From contig URKQ01000001.1 in the NCBI GenBank assembly GCA_900548455.1, forward strand, positions 339,321 through 403,320: 64,000 bases of DNA. The letters are read 5' to 3'. The notes under the pieces are model-generated. The model was given only the letters and a program-made list of their open reading frames with translations, was not told the DNA's origin and ran no database searches. Position 1 is the stretch's first letter. The number at the start of each line of letters is the position of its first letter. The stretch is from an uncultured Clostridium sp. (lineage in GTDB: Bacteria > Bacillota > Clostridia > Clostridiales > Clostridiaceae). The position numbers were made by a program, and so were the translations under genes. This document shows positions 35,234 through 44,304 of the stretch, piece after piece.

Positions 35234-37336
35234 ATGAAAGACAAAATTTTTGGAGTTTTACAACGTATCGGAAGATCCTTTATGCTTCCAATTGCAATTT
35301 TGCCAGTAGCTGGTTTATTTTTAGGAATAGGTAGTTCCTTTACAAATGAAACGGTGTTAGAAACTTATGGATTACTCAACGTAATGGGACCTGGTACTTT
35401 TCTTTATGCAATATTAACAGTAATGAGCAAAGCAGGGGATATTGTCTTTGCAAATTTACCTATTATTTTTGCTATGGGAGTAGCAATAGGTATGGCTAAA
35501 AAGGAAAAAGAAGTTGCAGCGTTATCAGCAGCTATCTCATTCTTTATTATGCATGCCTCAATAAGTGCAATGATTAATATAAATGGTGGAACTGGAGCTT
35601 TATTAGAAGGTGCTACTAATTCAGTTGTTGGTATTCAATCATTACAAATGGGTGTGTTTGGTGGTATTATTGTTGGACTTGGTGTTGCAGCACTCCATAA
35701 TAAGTTTTATAAGATACAATTACCTCAAGTACTATCTTTCTTTGGTGGTACAAGATTCGTACCTATAATTAGTGCAGTTGTATATTTAATAGTTGGTATA
35801 TTAATGTTCTATATTTGGCCAGTTGTACAAACTGGAATTTATAATGTGGGTGACATCGTTTTAAGTTCTGGTTATGCGGGAACTTGGGTGTATGGATTGA
35901 TGGAAAGAATATTAATACCATTTGGATTGCACCATGTTTTCTATTTACCATTCTGGCAAACTGCTGTAGGTGGAACAATGATGGTTGGAGGAGTTTTAGT
36001 TGAAGGTGCACAAAATATATTCTTTGCACAACTTGCTACTCCAGGAATAGAACACTTTAGCGTAGAAGCAACTAGATTTATGTCTGGTAAATTCCCACTT
36101 ATGATATTTGGATTGCCTGGAGCTGCATATGCAATGTATAGATGTGCAAAGCCAGAAAAGAGAAAAGTAGTTGGTGGACTTTTACTATCAGCAGCTCTAA
36201 CTTCTATGTTAACAGGTATTACAGAACCATTAGAATTTACATTCTTATTTGTTGCACCACTTTTATATGGAATTCATTGTGTATTTGCAGGAGCTGCATA
36301 TATGATAATGCATATGCTAAATGTTGGTGTAGGAATGACATTCTCAGGAGGATTTATTGATTTATTCTTGTTTGGTATTTTACAAGGAAATGCTAAAACA
36401 AACTGGGTAAATGTTATATTTGTAGGTATAGTTTACTTTGTAGTTTACTACTTGTTATTTACTTTCTTAATTAAGAAATTCAATTATAAAACTCCAGGTA
36501 GAGAAGATGGAGATGAAGAAGTTAAGCTTTATACAAGAGCTGATGTAAATGCTAAGAAATTAGAAGGAAAAGAAAATAGTGACGCTGTAGATACAGTATC
36601 AGAATTGATAACAGAAGGATTAGGTGGAAAAGCTAATATTAGTGACGTGGATTGTTGTGCAACAAGACTTCGTATTACAGTTTTTGATGCAGGAAAAGTT
36701 GATGAAAATAAATTAAAAGCATCAGGTGCTGCAGGAGTTATTAAAAAAGGTAATGGAGTTCAAGTAATTTATGGACCTAAAGTTACAGTAATTAAATCTA
36801 ACCTAGAAGATTATCTTCAAGGGGATCATTCTTCTAAGGAGAATGTTTCATCAAGTGAAGAAGTTGAAAGCAATAACTTAGATGAAAAATGCAATGTATA
36901 TTCTCCTATGAAAGGTAGAATATTATCATTAAAGGATGTTGATGATGGAGTATTTTCAGAGGGAATGTTAGGTGATGGTATTGCCATTGAACCTGTAGAT
37001 GGAAATATTGTAGCTCCATTTGATGGAGAAGTTGAAATGGTTTTTGAAACACATCATGCAATTGGTTTAAAATCAAATGAAGGTGTTGAACTACTAATAC
37101 ATGTAGGTATTGATACAGTTCAGTTGAATGGTAAATATTACGATGTTAAGGTAAAACAAGGTGATAAAGTTAAAATGGGACAATTATTAATGGAGGCAGA
37201 TTTGAAGGAAATAAAGAATGAAGGTTATAAAATCATCACTCCAATAATTGTAACTAATACTGACGATTATTCAGAAGTTTTACCAATAGAAGCAGAAAAA
37301 ATAAATAAAAATGAATTGTTAATGACAGTTAAATAA
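35234..37336 (+). CDS. ptsG: PTS glucose-type transporter, EIICBA
   Basis: 700 residues. EIIC (1 to about 400) has about ten membrane segments and the signature GITEPLEFTFLF. EIIB (about 425-505) has its phospho-cysteine in DCCATRLRI. EIIA (about 540-700) has HHAIGL and the phospho-histidine in LIHVGIDTVQLNG. It imports and phosphorylates glucose or a close analogue. The ATG at 35234 follows GGGGGAAG; an ATG six codons upstream lacks a site. It is the first gene of a ptsG-HPr-EI operon under RAT control. Confidence 0.92.
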   Translation: MKDKIFGVLQRIGRSFMLPIAILPVAGLFLGIGSSFTNETVLETYGLLNVMGPGTFLYAILTVMSKAGDIVFANLPIIFAMGVAIGMAKKEKEVAALSAAISFFIMHASISAMININGGTGALLEGATNSVVGIQSLQMGVFGGIIVGLGVAALHNKFYKIQLPQVLSFFGGTRFVPIISAVVYLIVGILMFYIWPVVQTGIYNVGDIVLSSGYAGTWVYGLMERILIPFGLHHVFYLPFWQTAVGGTMMVGGVLVEGAQNIFFAQLATPGIEHFSVEATRFMSGKFPLMIFGLPGAAYAMYRCAKPEKRKVVGGLLLSAALTSMLTGITEPLEFTFLFVAPLLYGIHCVFAGAAYMIMHMLNVGVGMTFSGGFIDLFLFGILQGNAKTNWVNVIFVGIVYFVVYYLLFTFLIKKFNYKTPGREDGDEEVKLYTRADVNAKKLEGKENSDAVDTVSELITEGLGGKANISDVDCCATRLRITVFDAGKVDENKLKASGAAGVIKKGNGVQVIYGPKVTVIKSNLEDYLQGDHSSKENVSSSEEVESNNLDEKCNVYSPMKGRILSLKDVDDGVFSEGMLGDGIAIEPVDGNIVAPFDGEVEMVFETHHAIGLKSNEGVELLIHVGIDTVQLNGKYYDVKVKQGDKVKMGQLLMEADLKEIKNEGYKIITPIIVTNTDDYSEVLPIEAEKINKNELLMTVK

Positions 37337-37357
37337 GAGATAAAAGGAGAAAAAACT

Positions 37358-37615
37358 ATGAAATCATTTAATTATGTAATAACAGATGAGGTAGGAATAC
37401 ATGCAAGACCAGCAGGGATTCTTGTTAAGGAAGCAAAAAAATATGAATCAACAATTACTATAGAGTGTAATGGTAAAAAAGCAGAATTAACTAAACTTAT
37501 GGCTATAATGAGCCTTGGCGTAAAACAAGGAATGAACGTTTTAGTTTCAGCTGAAGGTTCAGATGAGGAAGTGGCAATAAGTACTTTAGAGGAATTTTTT
37601 AGATCAAATCTATAG
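37358..37615 (+). CDS. ptsH: HPr-type phosphocarrier protein lacking Ser46
   Basis: 85 residues with the phospho-histidine His15 in GIHARPAG. By alignment the regulatory Ser46 of Firmicute HPr (KSIMGVMSLG region) is Lys46 here (TKLMAIMSLG). It can carry phosphate from enzyme I to EIIA but should not be a normal HPr kinase substrate or CcpA co-effector. The gene lies 21 bp after ptsG and 18 bp before enzyme I. It may be a dedicated carrier with a second, regulatory HPr encoded elsewhere; that is inference. Confidence 0.88.
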   Translation: MKSFNYVITDEVGIHARPAGILVKEAKKYESTITIECNGKKAELTKLMAIMSLGVKQGMNVLVSAEGSDEEVAISTLEEFFRSNL

Positions 37616-37633
37616 AGAAAGTGGAGCGATAAT

Positions 37634-39244
37634 ATGGAAAAGTTTTTTGGTAAAGCCATCTTTAGTGGGGTTTCTATAGGAAGAGTATTTCTATATAACA
37701 AGCAAAGTGAAGAAGTAGTTAAAAGAGAAATAAATAATGTACAACTTGAAGTAGAGCGTTATGAGATGGCAAGAGAATTTGCTATTAAAGAATTAAACTT
37801 TTTAGAAAAAAAGGTATCTGAAGAAGTTGGACAAGTGGAAGCTCAAATATTTGAAGTTCATGCTATGATGCTAGAAGATGATGACTATAATGAATCTGTA
37901 TTAAACATCATAAATGAGGGTGTTAATGCAGAGTATGCTGTAGATACAACAGGTCATAATTTTGCTGAAATCTTTTCTAATATGGATGATGATTATTTTA
38001 AAGCTAGAGCTATAGATGTTAAGGACATTTCTAAGAGATTGGTTAGGATTCTTAGTGGAAATAATGAAAAGTGTAATATGGGAGATGAACCTGTTATTGT
38101 AGTTGCAAAGGACTTAGCACCTAGTGAAACAGTTCAGTTTGAAAAAGATAAACTTTTAGCTTTTGTAACTGAACTGGGTTCTTCAAATTCTCATACTGCT
38201 ATTCTTGCTAGGACTATGAATATTCCTGCTTTAATTAATATTGAAATTGAAGAAGAGTGGAATGGAAAGATGGGAATTGTTGATGGATATACGGGTACTT
38301 TCTACATTGACCCATCTGAAGAGTTGATAAATGAATATAAAAAGAAGAAAGAAGAAGACGGAGAAAAACTTAGAATGCTCCAAGAACTAAAAGGAAAAGA
38401 AAACATAACACTTAGTGGTAAAACGATCAAAATATTTGCCAACATTGCTAATGTTTCTGATATAGATTCGGTAATAGAAAATGATGCAGGTGGAATAGGA
38501 TTGTTTAGAAGTGAATTTTTATATCTAGAAAAGGATAGCTTTCCAACTGAAGAAGAACAATTTGAAGCTTATAAAAAAGTTGCAAAGTCTATGGGAGGAA
38601 AGAAAGTAATTATCAGGACTCTTGATATTGGAGCTGATAAACAAGCATCTTACTTTAATCTAGATCATGAAGAAAATCCTGCTATGGGGTATAGGGCAAT
38701 ACGTATTTGTCTTGACAGAGTAGATATATTTAAAACTCAACTTAGAGCATTATATAGAGCCAGTGCTTTTGGCAATATAGCTATAATGTATCCAATGATA
38801 ATTTCAGTAAATGAGGTTAGAAAAGCCAAAGAGATTGCAAAGGAAGTAAGGGAAGAGTTAATAGCTGAAGGAGTTTCTATTGGCACAGTAGAGCAGGGAA
38901 TAATGATTGAAACTCCAGCGGCAGTTATGATTAGTGATTTATTAGCTAAGGAAGTTGACTTCTTTAGTATTGGAACTAATGATTTAACTCAATATACTTT
39001 GGCAATAGATAGACAAAACTCTAAACTTGATAATATTTATGATGCTCATCATGAAGCTGTTTTGAGATCAATAAAAATGGTAGTAGATAATGCTCATAAA
39101 GAAGGCATATGGGCTGGTATATGTGGAGAACTTGGAGCAGATTTATCACTTACTGAAAAGTTCTTAGAGATGGGAGTAGATGAACTTTCTGTTTCACCAA
39201 CCTTTATTTTGCCAATACGTAAAGTTGTAAGAGAAACAAAATAG
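37634..39244 (+). CDS. ptsI: PTS enzyme I, phosphoenolpyruvate-protein phosphotransferase
   Basis: 536 residues, slightly shorter than typical enzyme I (about 570). The phospho-histidine lies in LGSSNSHTAILART (about residue 185). The PEP-binding barrel has GIGLFRSEFLYL, GIMIETPAAVMI, GTNDLTQYTLAIDRQN and the catalytic cysteine in GICGELGAD. It transfers phosphate from PEP to HPr. It closes the ptsG-HPr-EI operon, which makes this a self-contained phosphorelay. Confidence 0.92.
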   Translation: MEKFFGKAIFSGVSIGRVFLYNKQSEEVVKREINNVQLEVERYEMAREFAIKELNFLEKKVSEEVGQVEAQIFEVHAMMLEDDDYNESVLNIINEGVNAEYAVDTTGHNFAEIFSNMDDDYFKARAIDVKDISKRLVRILSGNNEKCNMGDEPVIVVAKDLAPSETVQFEKDKLLAFVTELGSSNSHTAILARTMNIPALINIEIEEEWNGKMGIVDGYTGTFYIDPSEELINEYKKKKEEDGEKLRMLQELKGKENITLSGKTIKIFANIANVSDIDSVIENDAGGIGLFRSEFLYLEKDSFPTEEEQFEAYKKVAKSMGGKKVIIRTLDIGADKQASYFNLDHEENPAMGYRAIRICLDRVDIFKTQLRALYRASAFGNIAIMYPMIISVNEVRKAKEIAKEVREELIAEGVSIGTVEQGIMIETPAAVMISDLLAKEVDFFSIGTNDLTQYTLAIDRQNSKLDNIYDAHHEAVLRSIKMVVDNAHKEGIWAGICGELGADLSLTEKFLEMGVDELSVSPTFILPIRKVVRETK

Positions 39245-39345
39245 AATAATTAAAGGTCTAAACAAGGTGTGTTGTAGAGTAATCTTTATAACATGCCTTT
39301 GTGTTTAGCTTTAATGTTGCAGATAACTTTTTAAAATAAAAAAAT

Positions 39346-39396
39346 TGTACAAGCTTCCTAAAAATAAGATAGGTACATTTTTAGAAAGCTTGTACA
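39346..39396. promoter_or_regulatory. 20-bp inverted repeat before the HAD gene
   Basis: Arms at 39346-39365 and 39377-39396 pair with one mismatch around an 11-nt loop. The right arm ends 4 bases before the GGAGG of the next gene. It may be an operator, or a leader hairpin that limits translation. No T run follows. Confidence 0.55.
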
Positions 39397-39412
39397 TTAT
39401 GGAGGATAAAGA

Positions 39413-40225
39413 ATGAAGAAAATAATTTTTTTTGATATAGATGGGACACTAGTAGATTACTTTGGTGGGATTACGGAAATTAGACCAAGGGTAAAGGAAG
39501 CTATAAGAGAAATGCAAGCTAATGGGAATTATGTTTTTATAGCTACAGGAAGACCCTATGCATTTTTAAGTGATTCAATTAGAAACTTTGGATTTGATGG
39601 TTTTGTCCTTGCCAATGGAGCTCATGTAATTATTGATAACAAAACTATTTATGAAAGACCTATGGACAAAGACTTTGTAAAAGCCTTAGTAGATAGGCTT
39701 AAAAGTCGCAATATACAGCATATTTTAGAGAGTAAAGTATATTCTTATCTGGATGAAAGTTATAAAGAGTTTAGTGAATTTTATGATAAGGTAGGTGTTT
39801 CCAAGAAGTATTTTAAAGGACAATGTGATACAGACAAGGTTAATATTTATAAAATAGAAATTTTCTCAGATGATAAAGAAGGGATTAAGTATTCTAAGGA
39901 ATGTATAAAGCAATATCCTGAATATGATTTTTTTAATAGTATTGCAGATAATTATTTAGAAGTCTATAGAAGAAATAGTACAAAGGCACAAGGTATACTA
40001 AAGACTATAGAGTTTTTAAATATACCAATTGAAAATTCTTATGCCTTTGGAGATGGAGAAAATGATATAGAGATGTTATCTACAGTAGGAATGGGTATTG
40101 CTATGGGAAATGCTAGGGAAAAAGTTAAAGAAAGTGCTGATAAGATAACTGAAACTGTACATAATGACGGTGTAGCTGTAGGGATAGAACGATATATTCT
40201 AGATTTTGAGAAGTATTTTGAATAA
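39413..40225 (+). CDS. HAD superfamily phosphatase, Cof type
   Basis: 270 residues. Motif I is FFDIDGTLVDYF with the nucleophilic Asp, motif II is FIATGRPY, and motif III/IV is AFGDGENDIEML. The type IIB cap occupies about residues 85-185. Cof-type enzymes hydrolyse sugar phosphates, nucleotides or related metabolites. It lies after the PTS operon, preceded by a large inverted repeat, and is transcribed separately. Substrate unknown. Confidence 0.88.
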   Translation: MKKIIFFDIDGTLVDYFGGITEIRPRVKEAIREMQANGNYVFIATGRPYAFLSDSIRNFGFDGFVLANGAHVIIDNKTIYERPMDKDFVKALVDRLKSRNIQHILESKVYSYLDESYKEFSEFYDKVGVSKKYFKGQCDTDKVNIYKIEIFSDDKEGIKYSKECIKQYPEYDFFNSIADNYLEVYRRNSTKAQGILKTIEFLNIPIENSYAFGDGENDIEMLSTVGMGIAMGNAREKVKESADKITETVHNDGVAVGIERYILDFEKYFE

Positions 40226-40301
40226 AAAAATAATTTTAATACGAGCGTTAATATGTTAAAATCTAAGTTGGTTTTACATTAATACTTAAGGAGAATTATT
40301 G

Positions 40302-40838
40302 ATGAAATTAAGGATAAATAAAATATTACTTGGATTAACATTAACTATTGCTATGACATCACTAAGTGGATGTGGTAGCACGTCTCAAAAAGAGGGAGAA
40401 TCTATTCCTGTAGAAAACAATATAGAAGAAAAGGAAAGTAAAGAAACTTCAGATGGTAATGAAGAAATAGTATTAGAAAATGATGCAATACTTTTAAATG
40501 ATGAAAATTTTTCTAAAAGGCTTGATGATATATTTGAAAGTCCTAAGGACTATGTTGGGATTCAAATTAGATATGAAGGTTTTGTATATATGATAGATGA
40601 TATTAAAGATATATATGTGGTAGGAAGAAAGTATGAACTAGAGCATGGTGATCATATTGATGAAACTGTAATTGGGTTTCCTATGTCTTATGGTGGGACA
40701 TGGCCAGCTTTAAATACATGGGTTGAAGTTACTGGTGTTATAGAGATGAAATCAATTAATGGGACTATGTTACCGTCTGTAAGAGTAAGTAAACTTAAGG
40801 TTATGGAAGAAAGAGGACAAGAGAAAGTTACAGATTAA
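40302..40838 (+). CDS. Lipoprotein with OB-fold (DUF1980-like C-terminal domain)
   Basis: 178 residues. A lipoprotein signal peptide with lipobox LSGC (cysteine near residue 24) is followed by an acidic linker. The folded domain (about 70-170) has SPKDYVGIQIRYEGFVYMIDD and WPALNTWVEVTGVIEM. It resembles the C-terminal OB-fold half of the TIGR03943/YcgQ-type proteins that act with YcgR/YraQ-type permeases, but that permease is not here. The ATG at 40302 fits AAGGAG better than the TTG one codon earlier. Confidence 0.6.
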   Translation: MKLRINKILLGLTLTIAMTSLSGCGSTSQKEGESIPVENNIEEKESKETSDGNEEIVLENDAILLNDENFSKRLDDIFESPKDYVGIQIRYEGFVYMIDDIKDIYVVGRKYELEHGDHIDETVIGFPMSYGGTWPALNTWVEVTGVIEMKSINGTMLPSVRVSKLKVMEERGQEKVTD

Positions 40839-40869
40839 TAAATATAGAAATATGTACAGTGTGTATAAT

Positions 40870-40907
40870 AAAACAGATAGGGACCTTTAAAGGTCCCTAT
40901 CTGTTTT
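40870..40907. terminator. Bidirectional terminator
   Basis: A 38-bp perfect palindrome with A and T ends lies between the convergent lipoprotein and kdgR genes and contains the kdgR stop codon. Confidence 0.9.
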
Positions 40908-41682
40908 TATATCCAAACTCATTAGATAATTCTTTTTTTAAGTTTAAAACAAAAGGAGCAAGAGACTCTATTTTATCATCACTTAAACGTTGCTTTGGAG
41001 CAGAAAGACTAAAGGCATATTTTGCTTTACCAGTAAAGTCAGGAATACATGCAGCAATACATCTAACCCCTTCTTCATTTTCCTCATCATCCAGAGCATA
41101 TCCATTTTTTCTAACTTCATCTAATTTTTCTAGAAGAGCATCAAGAGAAGTAATAGTATAAGGAGTAAGTTTATGAATATCACTTTTCCTCCATATTTCA
41201 GTCACCTCATCATTGGATTTTAAAGCAAGTAGAGCCTTACCTACACCAGAGCAGTATAAAGGAATCTTACTTCCAACCTTTGATACAAGTCTTACAGAGT
41301 TTACACTTGATTCCACCTTATCTATATATACTGCATTAATTCCGTCCTCTTCAACTAAGTGAACGGTTTCACCCGTTTGCATAGAAAGCTTTTTTAAATA
41401 TTCATGTGTTGTCTGAAGAATGTCGCTTTGATTTAAACTTTTATTAGCAATCTCCAAAAGCTTAAATGTAAGAGAGTATTTACCTGTATCTTTGTTTTGT
41501 TTTACATAATTCATATAAATTAATGAGTTTAAAAGTCTATGTGTTGTGCTCTTGTGTAAATTAGCTAAGTTACTAAGTTCTAAAAGTCCAATTGGACCTG
41601 TTGATGACATAATTTCTACTATGTTAAAAACCCTATCTACAACTTGAATAGGATTTTTGTTTTCCAATTCAATATTTTCCAT
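40897..41682 (-). CDS. kdgR: IclR family transcriptional regulator, KdgR-like
   Basis: 261 residues. The winged helix (about 12-75) has GPIGLLELSNLANLHKSTTHRLLNSL. The effector domain (about 80-255) has GSKIPLYCSGVGKALLA and DDEENEEGVRCIAA. The ATG at 41680-41682 has GGGGTG upstream; the GTG three codons earlier does not fit. It is divergent from kdgA-kdgK, with a TGAAAC-N3-GTTTCA site between them. It probably represses the KDG branch and is released by KDG or KDPG. Confidence 0.85.
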   Translation of the reverse strand: MENIELENKNPIQVVDRVFNIVEIMSSTGPIGLLELSNLANLHKSTTHRLLNSLIYMNYVKQNKDTGKYSLTFKLLEIANKSLNQSDILQTTHEYLKKLSMQTGETVHLVEEDGINAVYIDKVESSVNSVRLVSKVGSKIPLYCSGVGKALLALKSNDEVTEIWRKSDIHKLTPYTITSLDALLEKLDEVRKNGYALDDEENEEGVRCIAACIPDFTGKAKYAFSLSAPKQRLSDDKIESLAPFVLNLKKELSNEFGYKNR

Positions 41683-41807
41683 AAATATCACCCCAAATGA
41701 ACATCTTTATTGCAACTTATATACTATCATCAACTTTCAATTTTATCAAACATTATACAAAAGTTGAGGAGTTAAATTTAAATGACTAAAAATGTTTACA
41801 TAACCCA

Positions 41808-41835
41808 TTGACAATTTTCGATATAGAGGTATAAT
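41808..41835 (+). promoter_or_regulatory. kdgA promoter
   Basis: TTGACA at 41808-41813 and TATAAT at 41830-41835 with a 16-bp spacer; near consensus. Confidence 0.75.
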
Positions 41836-41854
41836 TGCAATTAGAAGACAAAAA

Positions 41855-41880
41855 TGAAACAGCGTTTCACAATGTGAAAC
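41855..41880. promoter_or_regulatory. KdgR (IclR) operator, two overlapping palindromes
   Basis: TGAAAC-AGC-GTTTCA (41855-41869) shares its right half with GTTTCAC-AAT-GTGAAAC (41864-41880). The first matches the TGAAA/TTTCA pattern of KdgR sites. It lies 20 bp after the -10 box, where a bound repressor would block elongation. Confidence 0.75.
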
Positions 41881-41910
41881 TCATTTGATGCGTAATTGGA
41901 GGAAAAGGCT

Positions 41911-42873
41911 ATGTATGAAGTTTTAGAAAAAGTTCAGAAATTAGGTATTGTACCTGTTGTTGTTTTAAATGATGCAAAGGATGCTAAGCCTCTAGCTAAA
42001 GCTCTTTGTGAAGGAGGACTTCCATGTGCTGAAGTTACATTCAGAACAGATGCAGCAGAAGAGTCTATAAGAATTATGGCTACTGAGTATCCAGAGATGC
42101 TTGTAGGAGCAGGTACTGTATTAACAATAGATCAAGTAGATCGTGCTGTTGCTGCAGGAGCTAAGTTTATAGTAAGTCCTGGTTTAAACCCTAAAATAGT
42201 AAAATACTGTGTTGAAAAGGGAATTCCAATAACTCCAGGAACTTCAAATCCAAGTGATGTTGAGATGGCTATAGAGTTAGGTTTAGAAGTAGTTAAATTC
42301 TTCCCAGCAGAAGCTGCAGGTGGAATTAAAATGATAAAATCTATGGCAGCTCCTTATGTGAATATGAAATTCATGCCAACTGGTGGAATTAGTGCAAAAA
42401 ATATAAATGAGTATTTAGCATTTGATAAAATAATAGCTTGTGGTGGAAGCTGGATGGTTAAAAATGATCTAGTTGAAGCTGGTGAGTTTGATAAAATTAA
42501 AGAAATGACAAGAGAAGCTGTACAAACTATGTTAGGTTTTGAAGTTGCTCATATTGGAATAAATGGTAAAGATTCAGAAGAAGCAAATGCTATGGCAAAT
42601 GCATTTGAAAATATGTTTGGATTTACTAAAAAAGAAGGAAACAGTTCAGTGTTTGCTAGTAAAGGAATCGAAATAACAAAGACACCTTTCCTAGGAGCAA
42701 ATGGACATATTGCTGTAGCTACAAATTATATAGACAGAGCAGTAGCATATTTAGAGTCTCAAGGAATTGAATTTGACTTTACTACAGCTAAGTATGATGA
42801 TAAGAAAAAATTAAAAGCAGTATATATTAAAAATGAAATTGGTGGATTTGCAATTCACTTAGTTCAAAAATAG
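41911..42873 (+). CDS. kdgA: KDPG/KHG aldolase with C-terminal VOC-like domain
   Basis: 320 residues. Residues 1-205 are a complete KdgA aldolase: AEVTFRT with the catalytic Glu, LVGAGTVLT, and the Schiff-base Lys in VVKFFPAEAAGG. Residues 215-320 form a second domain (EVAHIGINGKDSEEANAMAN to GGFAIHLVQK) resembling one half of a glyoxalase/VOC fold. Plain KdgA is about 210 residues. The enzyme cleaves 2-keto-3-deoxy-6-phosphogluconate to pyruvate and glyceraldehyde-3-phosphate. The ATG at 41911 follows GGAGG. The role of the added domain is unknown. Confidence 0.88.
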   Translation: MYEVLEKVQKLGIVPVVVLNDAKDAKPLAKALCEGGLPCAEVTFRTDAAEESIRIMATEYPEMLVGAGTVLTIDQVDRAVAAGAKFIVSPGLNPKIVKYCVEKGIPITPGTSNPSDVEMAIELGLEVVKFFPAEAAGGIKMIKSMAAPYVNMKFMPTGGISAKNINEYLAFDKIIACGGSWMVKNDLVEAGEFDKIKEMTREAVQTMLGFEVAHIGINGKDSEEANAMANAFENMFGFTKKEGNSSVFASKGIEITKTPFLGANGHIAVATNYIDRAVAYLESQGIEFDFTTAKYDDKKKLKAVYIKNEIGGFAIHLVQK

Positions 42874-42912
42874 AAAATTATAAAATTACGTACATAGAAG
42901 GAGAAGATTAGA

Positions 42913-43938
42913 ATGGCTAAGAAAGTTGTTACATTTGGAGAAATTATGCTAAGACTTGCACCAGAAGGATACTATCGTTTTGTACAAGCTGAAACATTTG
43001 GTGCTACATACGGTGGAGGAGAAGCTAACGTTGCAGTATCACTTGCAAACTATGGATTTGATGCAAAATTTGTTACTAAACTTCCAAAGCACGAAATAGG
43101 ACAAGCGGCTGTTAACTCTTTAAGAAGATATGGAGTAGACACTACTGATATTGCTCGTGGAGGAGATAGAGTTGGAATATACTTCTTAGAAAAAGGAGCT
43201 TCTCAAAGACCTTCTAAAGTAATATATGATAGAGCTGGATCTTCAATAGCTACAGCTAAATCTGAAGATTTCAACTGGAAAGAAATATTTAATGGAGTAG
43301 AGTGGTTCCACTTTACAGGAATAACTCCAGCACTTAATGATGAAGTTGCTGCTATATGCCTTGAAGCTTGTAAAGCTGCTAAAGAAGCAGGTGTAACAAT
43401 TTCTTGTGACTTAAACTACAGAAATAAGTTATGGTCAAAAGAAAAAGCTGGACAAGTTATGGGAGAATTATGTAAATATGTTGACGTGTGTATAGCTAAT
43501 GAAGAAGATGCTGCTGATGTATTTGGTATTCATGCTGCTAATACAGATGTAACTACTGGAACAGTTAACCATGAAGGATATAAAGACGTTGCTAAACAAC
43601 TTGCAGATCGTTTTGGATTTAGTAAAGTGGCTATAACTTTAAGAGAATCTTTATCTGCAAATGATAACAACTGGTCTGCAATGCTTTATGATGGAGAAGA
43701 CTATTTCTTCAGCAAAAAATATAAAATGCACATAGTTGACCGTGTTGGTGGTGGAGATAGCTTCGGTGGCGGACTTATCTGTGCTACATTAAACGGATAT
43801 GATTCAAAATCAACTATAGAATTTGCAGTTGCAGCTTCTTGCTTAAAGCATTCTATAGAAGGAGACTTTAACCAAGTATCTGTAGATGAAGTATCAAAAC
43901 TTGCTGGTGGAGATGGATCAGGAAGAGTTCAAAGATAA
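42913..43938 (+). CDS. kdgK: 2-keto-3-deoxygluconate kinase (PfkB family)
   Basis: 341 residues. The N terminus VVTFGEIMLRLAPEGYYRF and the central YGGGEANVAVSLANYG are PfkB substrate-site elements. DRVGGGDSFGGGLI carries the catalytic aspartate and the anion hole. It phosphorylates KDG to KDPG, the substrate of the preceding aldolase (39-bp gap). Codon use is unusually regular, with many GCT/GCA alanines and tidy codons, suggesting strong expression. No uronate isomerase or transporter is nearby. Confidence 0.9.
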   Translation: MAKKVVTFGEIMLRLAPEGYYRFVQAETFGATYGGGEANVAVSLANYGFDAKFVTKLPKHEIGQAAVNSLRRYGVDTTDIARGGDRVGIYFLEKGASQRPSKVIYDRAGSSIATAKSEDFNWKEIFNGVEWFHFTGITPALNDEVAAICLEACKAAKEAGVTISCDLNYRNKLWSKEKAGQVMGELCKYVDVCIANEEDAADVFGIHAANTDVTTGTVNHEGYKDVAKQLADRFGFSKVAITLRESLSANDNNWSAMLYDGEDYFFSKKYKMHIVDRVGGGDSFGGGLICATLNGYDSKSTIEFAVAASCLKHSIEGDFNQVSVDEVSKLAGGDGSGRVQR

Positions 43939-44241
43939 GTAATCTAAGTGACACTTAAAACTTTAATTTAGAATCGTTGATGTTAAAATCATAAGCTTCA
44001 AGCAAATAAATTAAATCTAATTTAATTTCACCAAACATTTGTATGAAAGTTTATGAATAGGCTTAATGCTTCTAAGTTAAAAGTTATTAAAAGTGAAAAA
44101 TGAATGTTAAATTTGTTAATGGATGATATACAAATTTATAAATCATTTCTCAATATTTTAACAAGCAATGAAATATAAAGAATTTCACAGGTATCAATGA
44201 CCTATAGTACAAATGAAGTTATTTATATAAGTTGCAATAAG
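43939..44241. other. Non-coding stretch after kdgK
   Basis: About 300 bases of AT-rich DNA with stop codons in all frames. I see no credible promoter, terminator with a T run, or small gene. It leads into mobile-element debris. Confidence 0.5.
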
Positions 44242-44275
44242 TATTAGGCTCTGTAGTAAAATACAGAGCCTAATA
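44242..44275. repeat. Joined element ends (palindrome of MITE termini)
   Basis: The element end GGCTCTGTA and its reverse complement TACAGAGCC are only 6 bases apart, with pairing extended to 14 bp by flanking bases. It looks like a minimal or internally deleted copy of the element at 44305-44505. Confidence 0.65.
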
Positions 44276-44304
44276 TTATTGGTAATTAAATATGTATAAA
44301 GAAA

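Noticed and set aside
37372..37701. Minus-strand frame over HPr and enzyme I
   Set aside because: It is fully antisense to two well-supported PTS genes and has no start signal.
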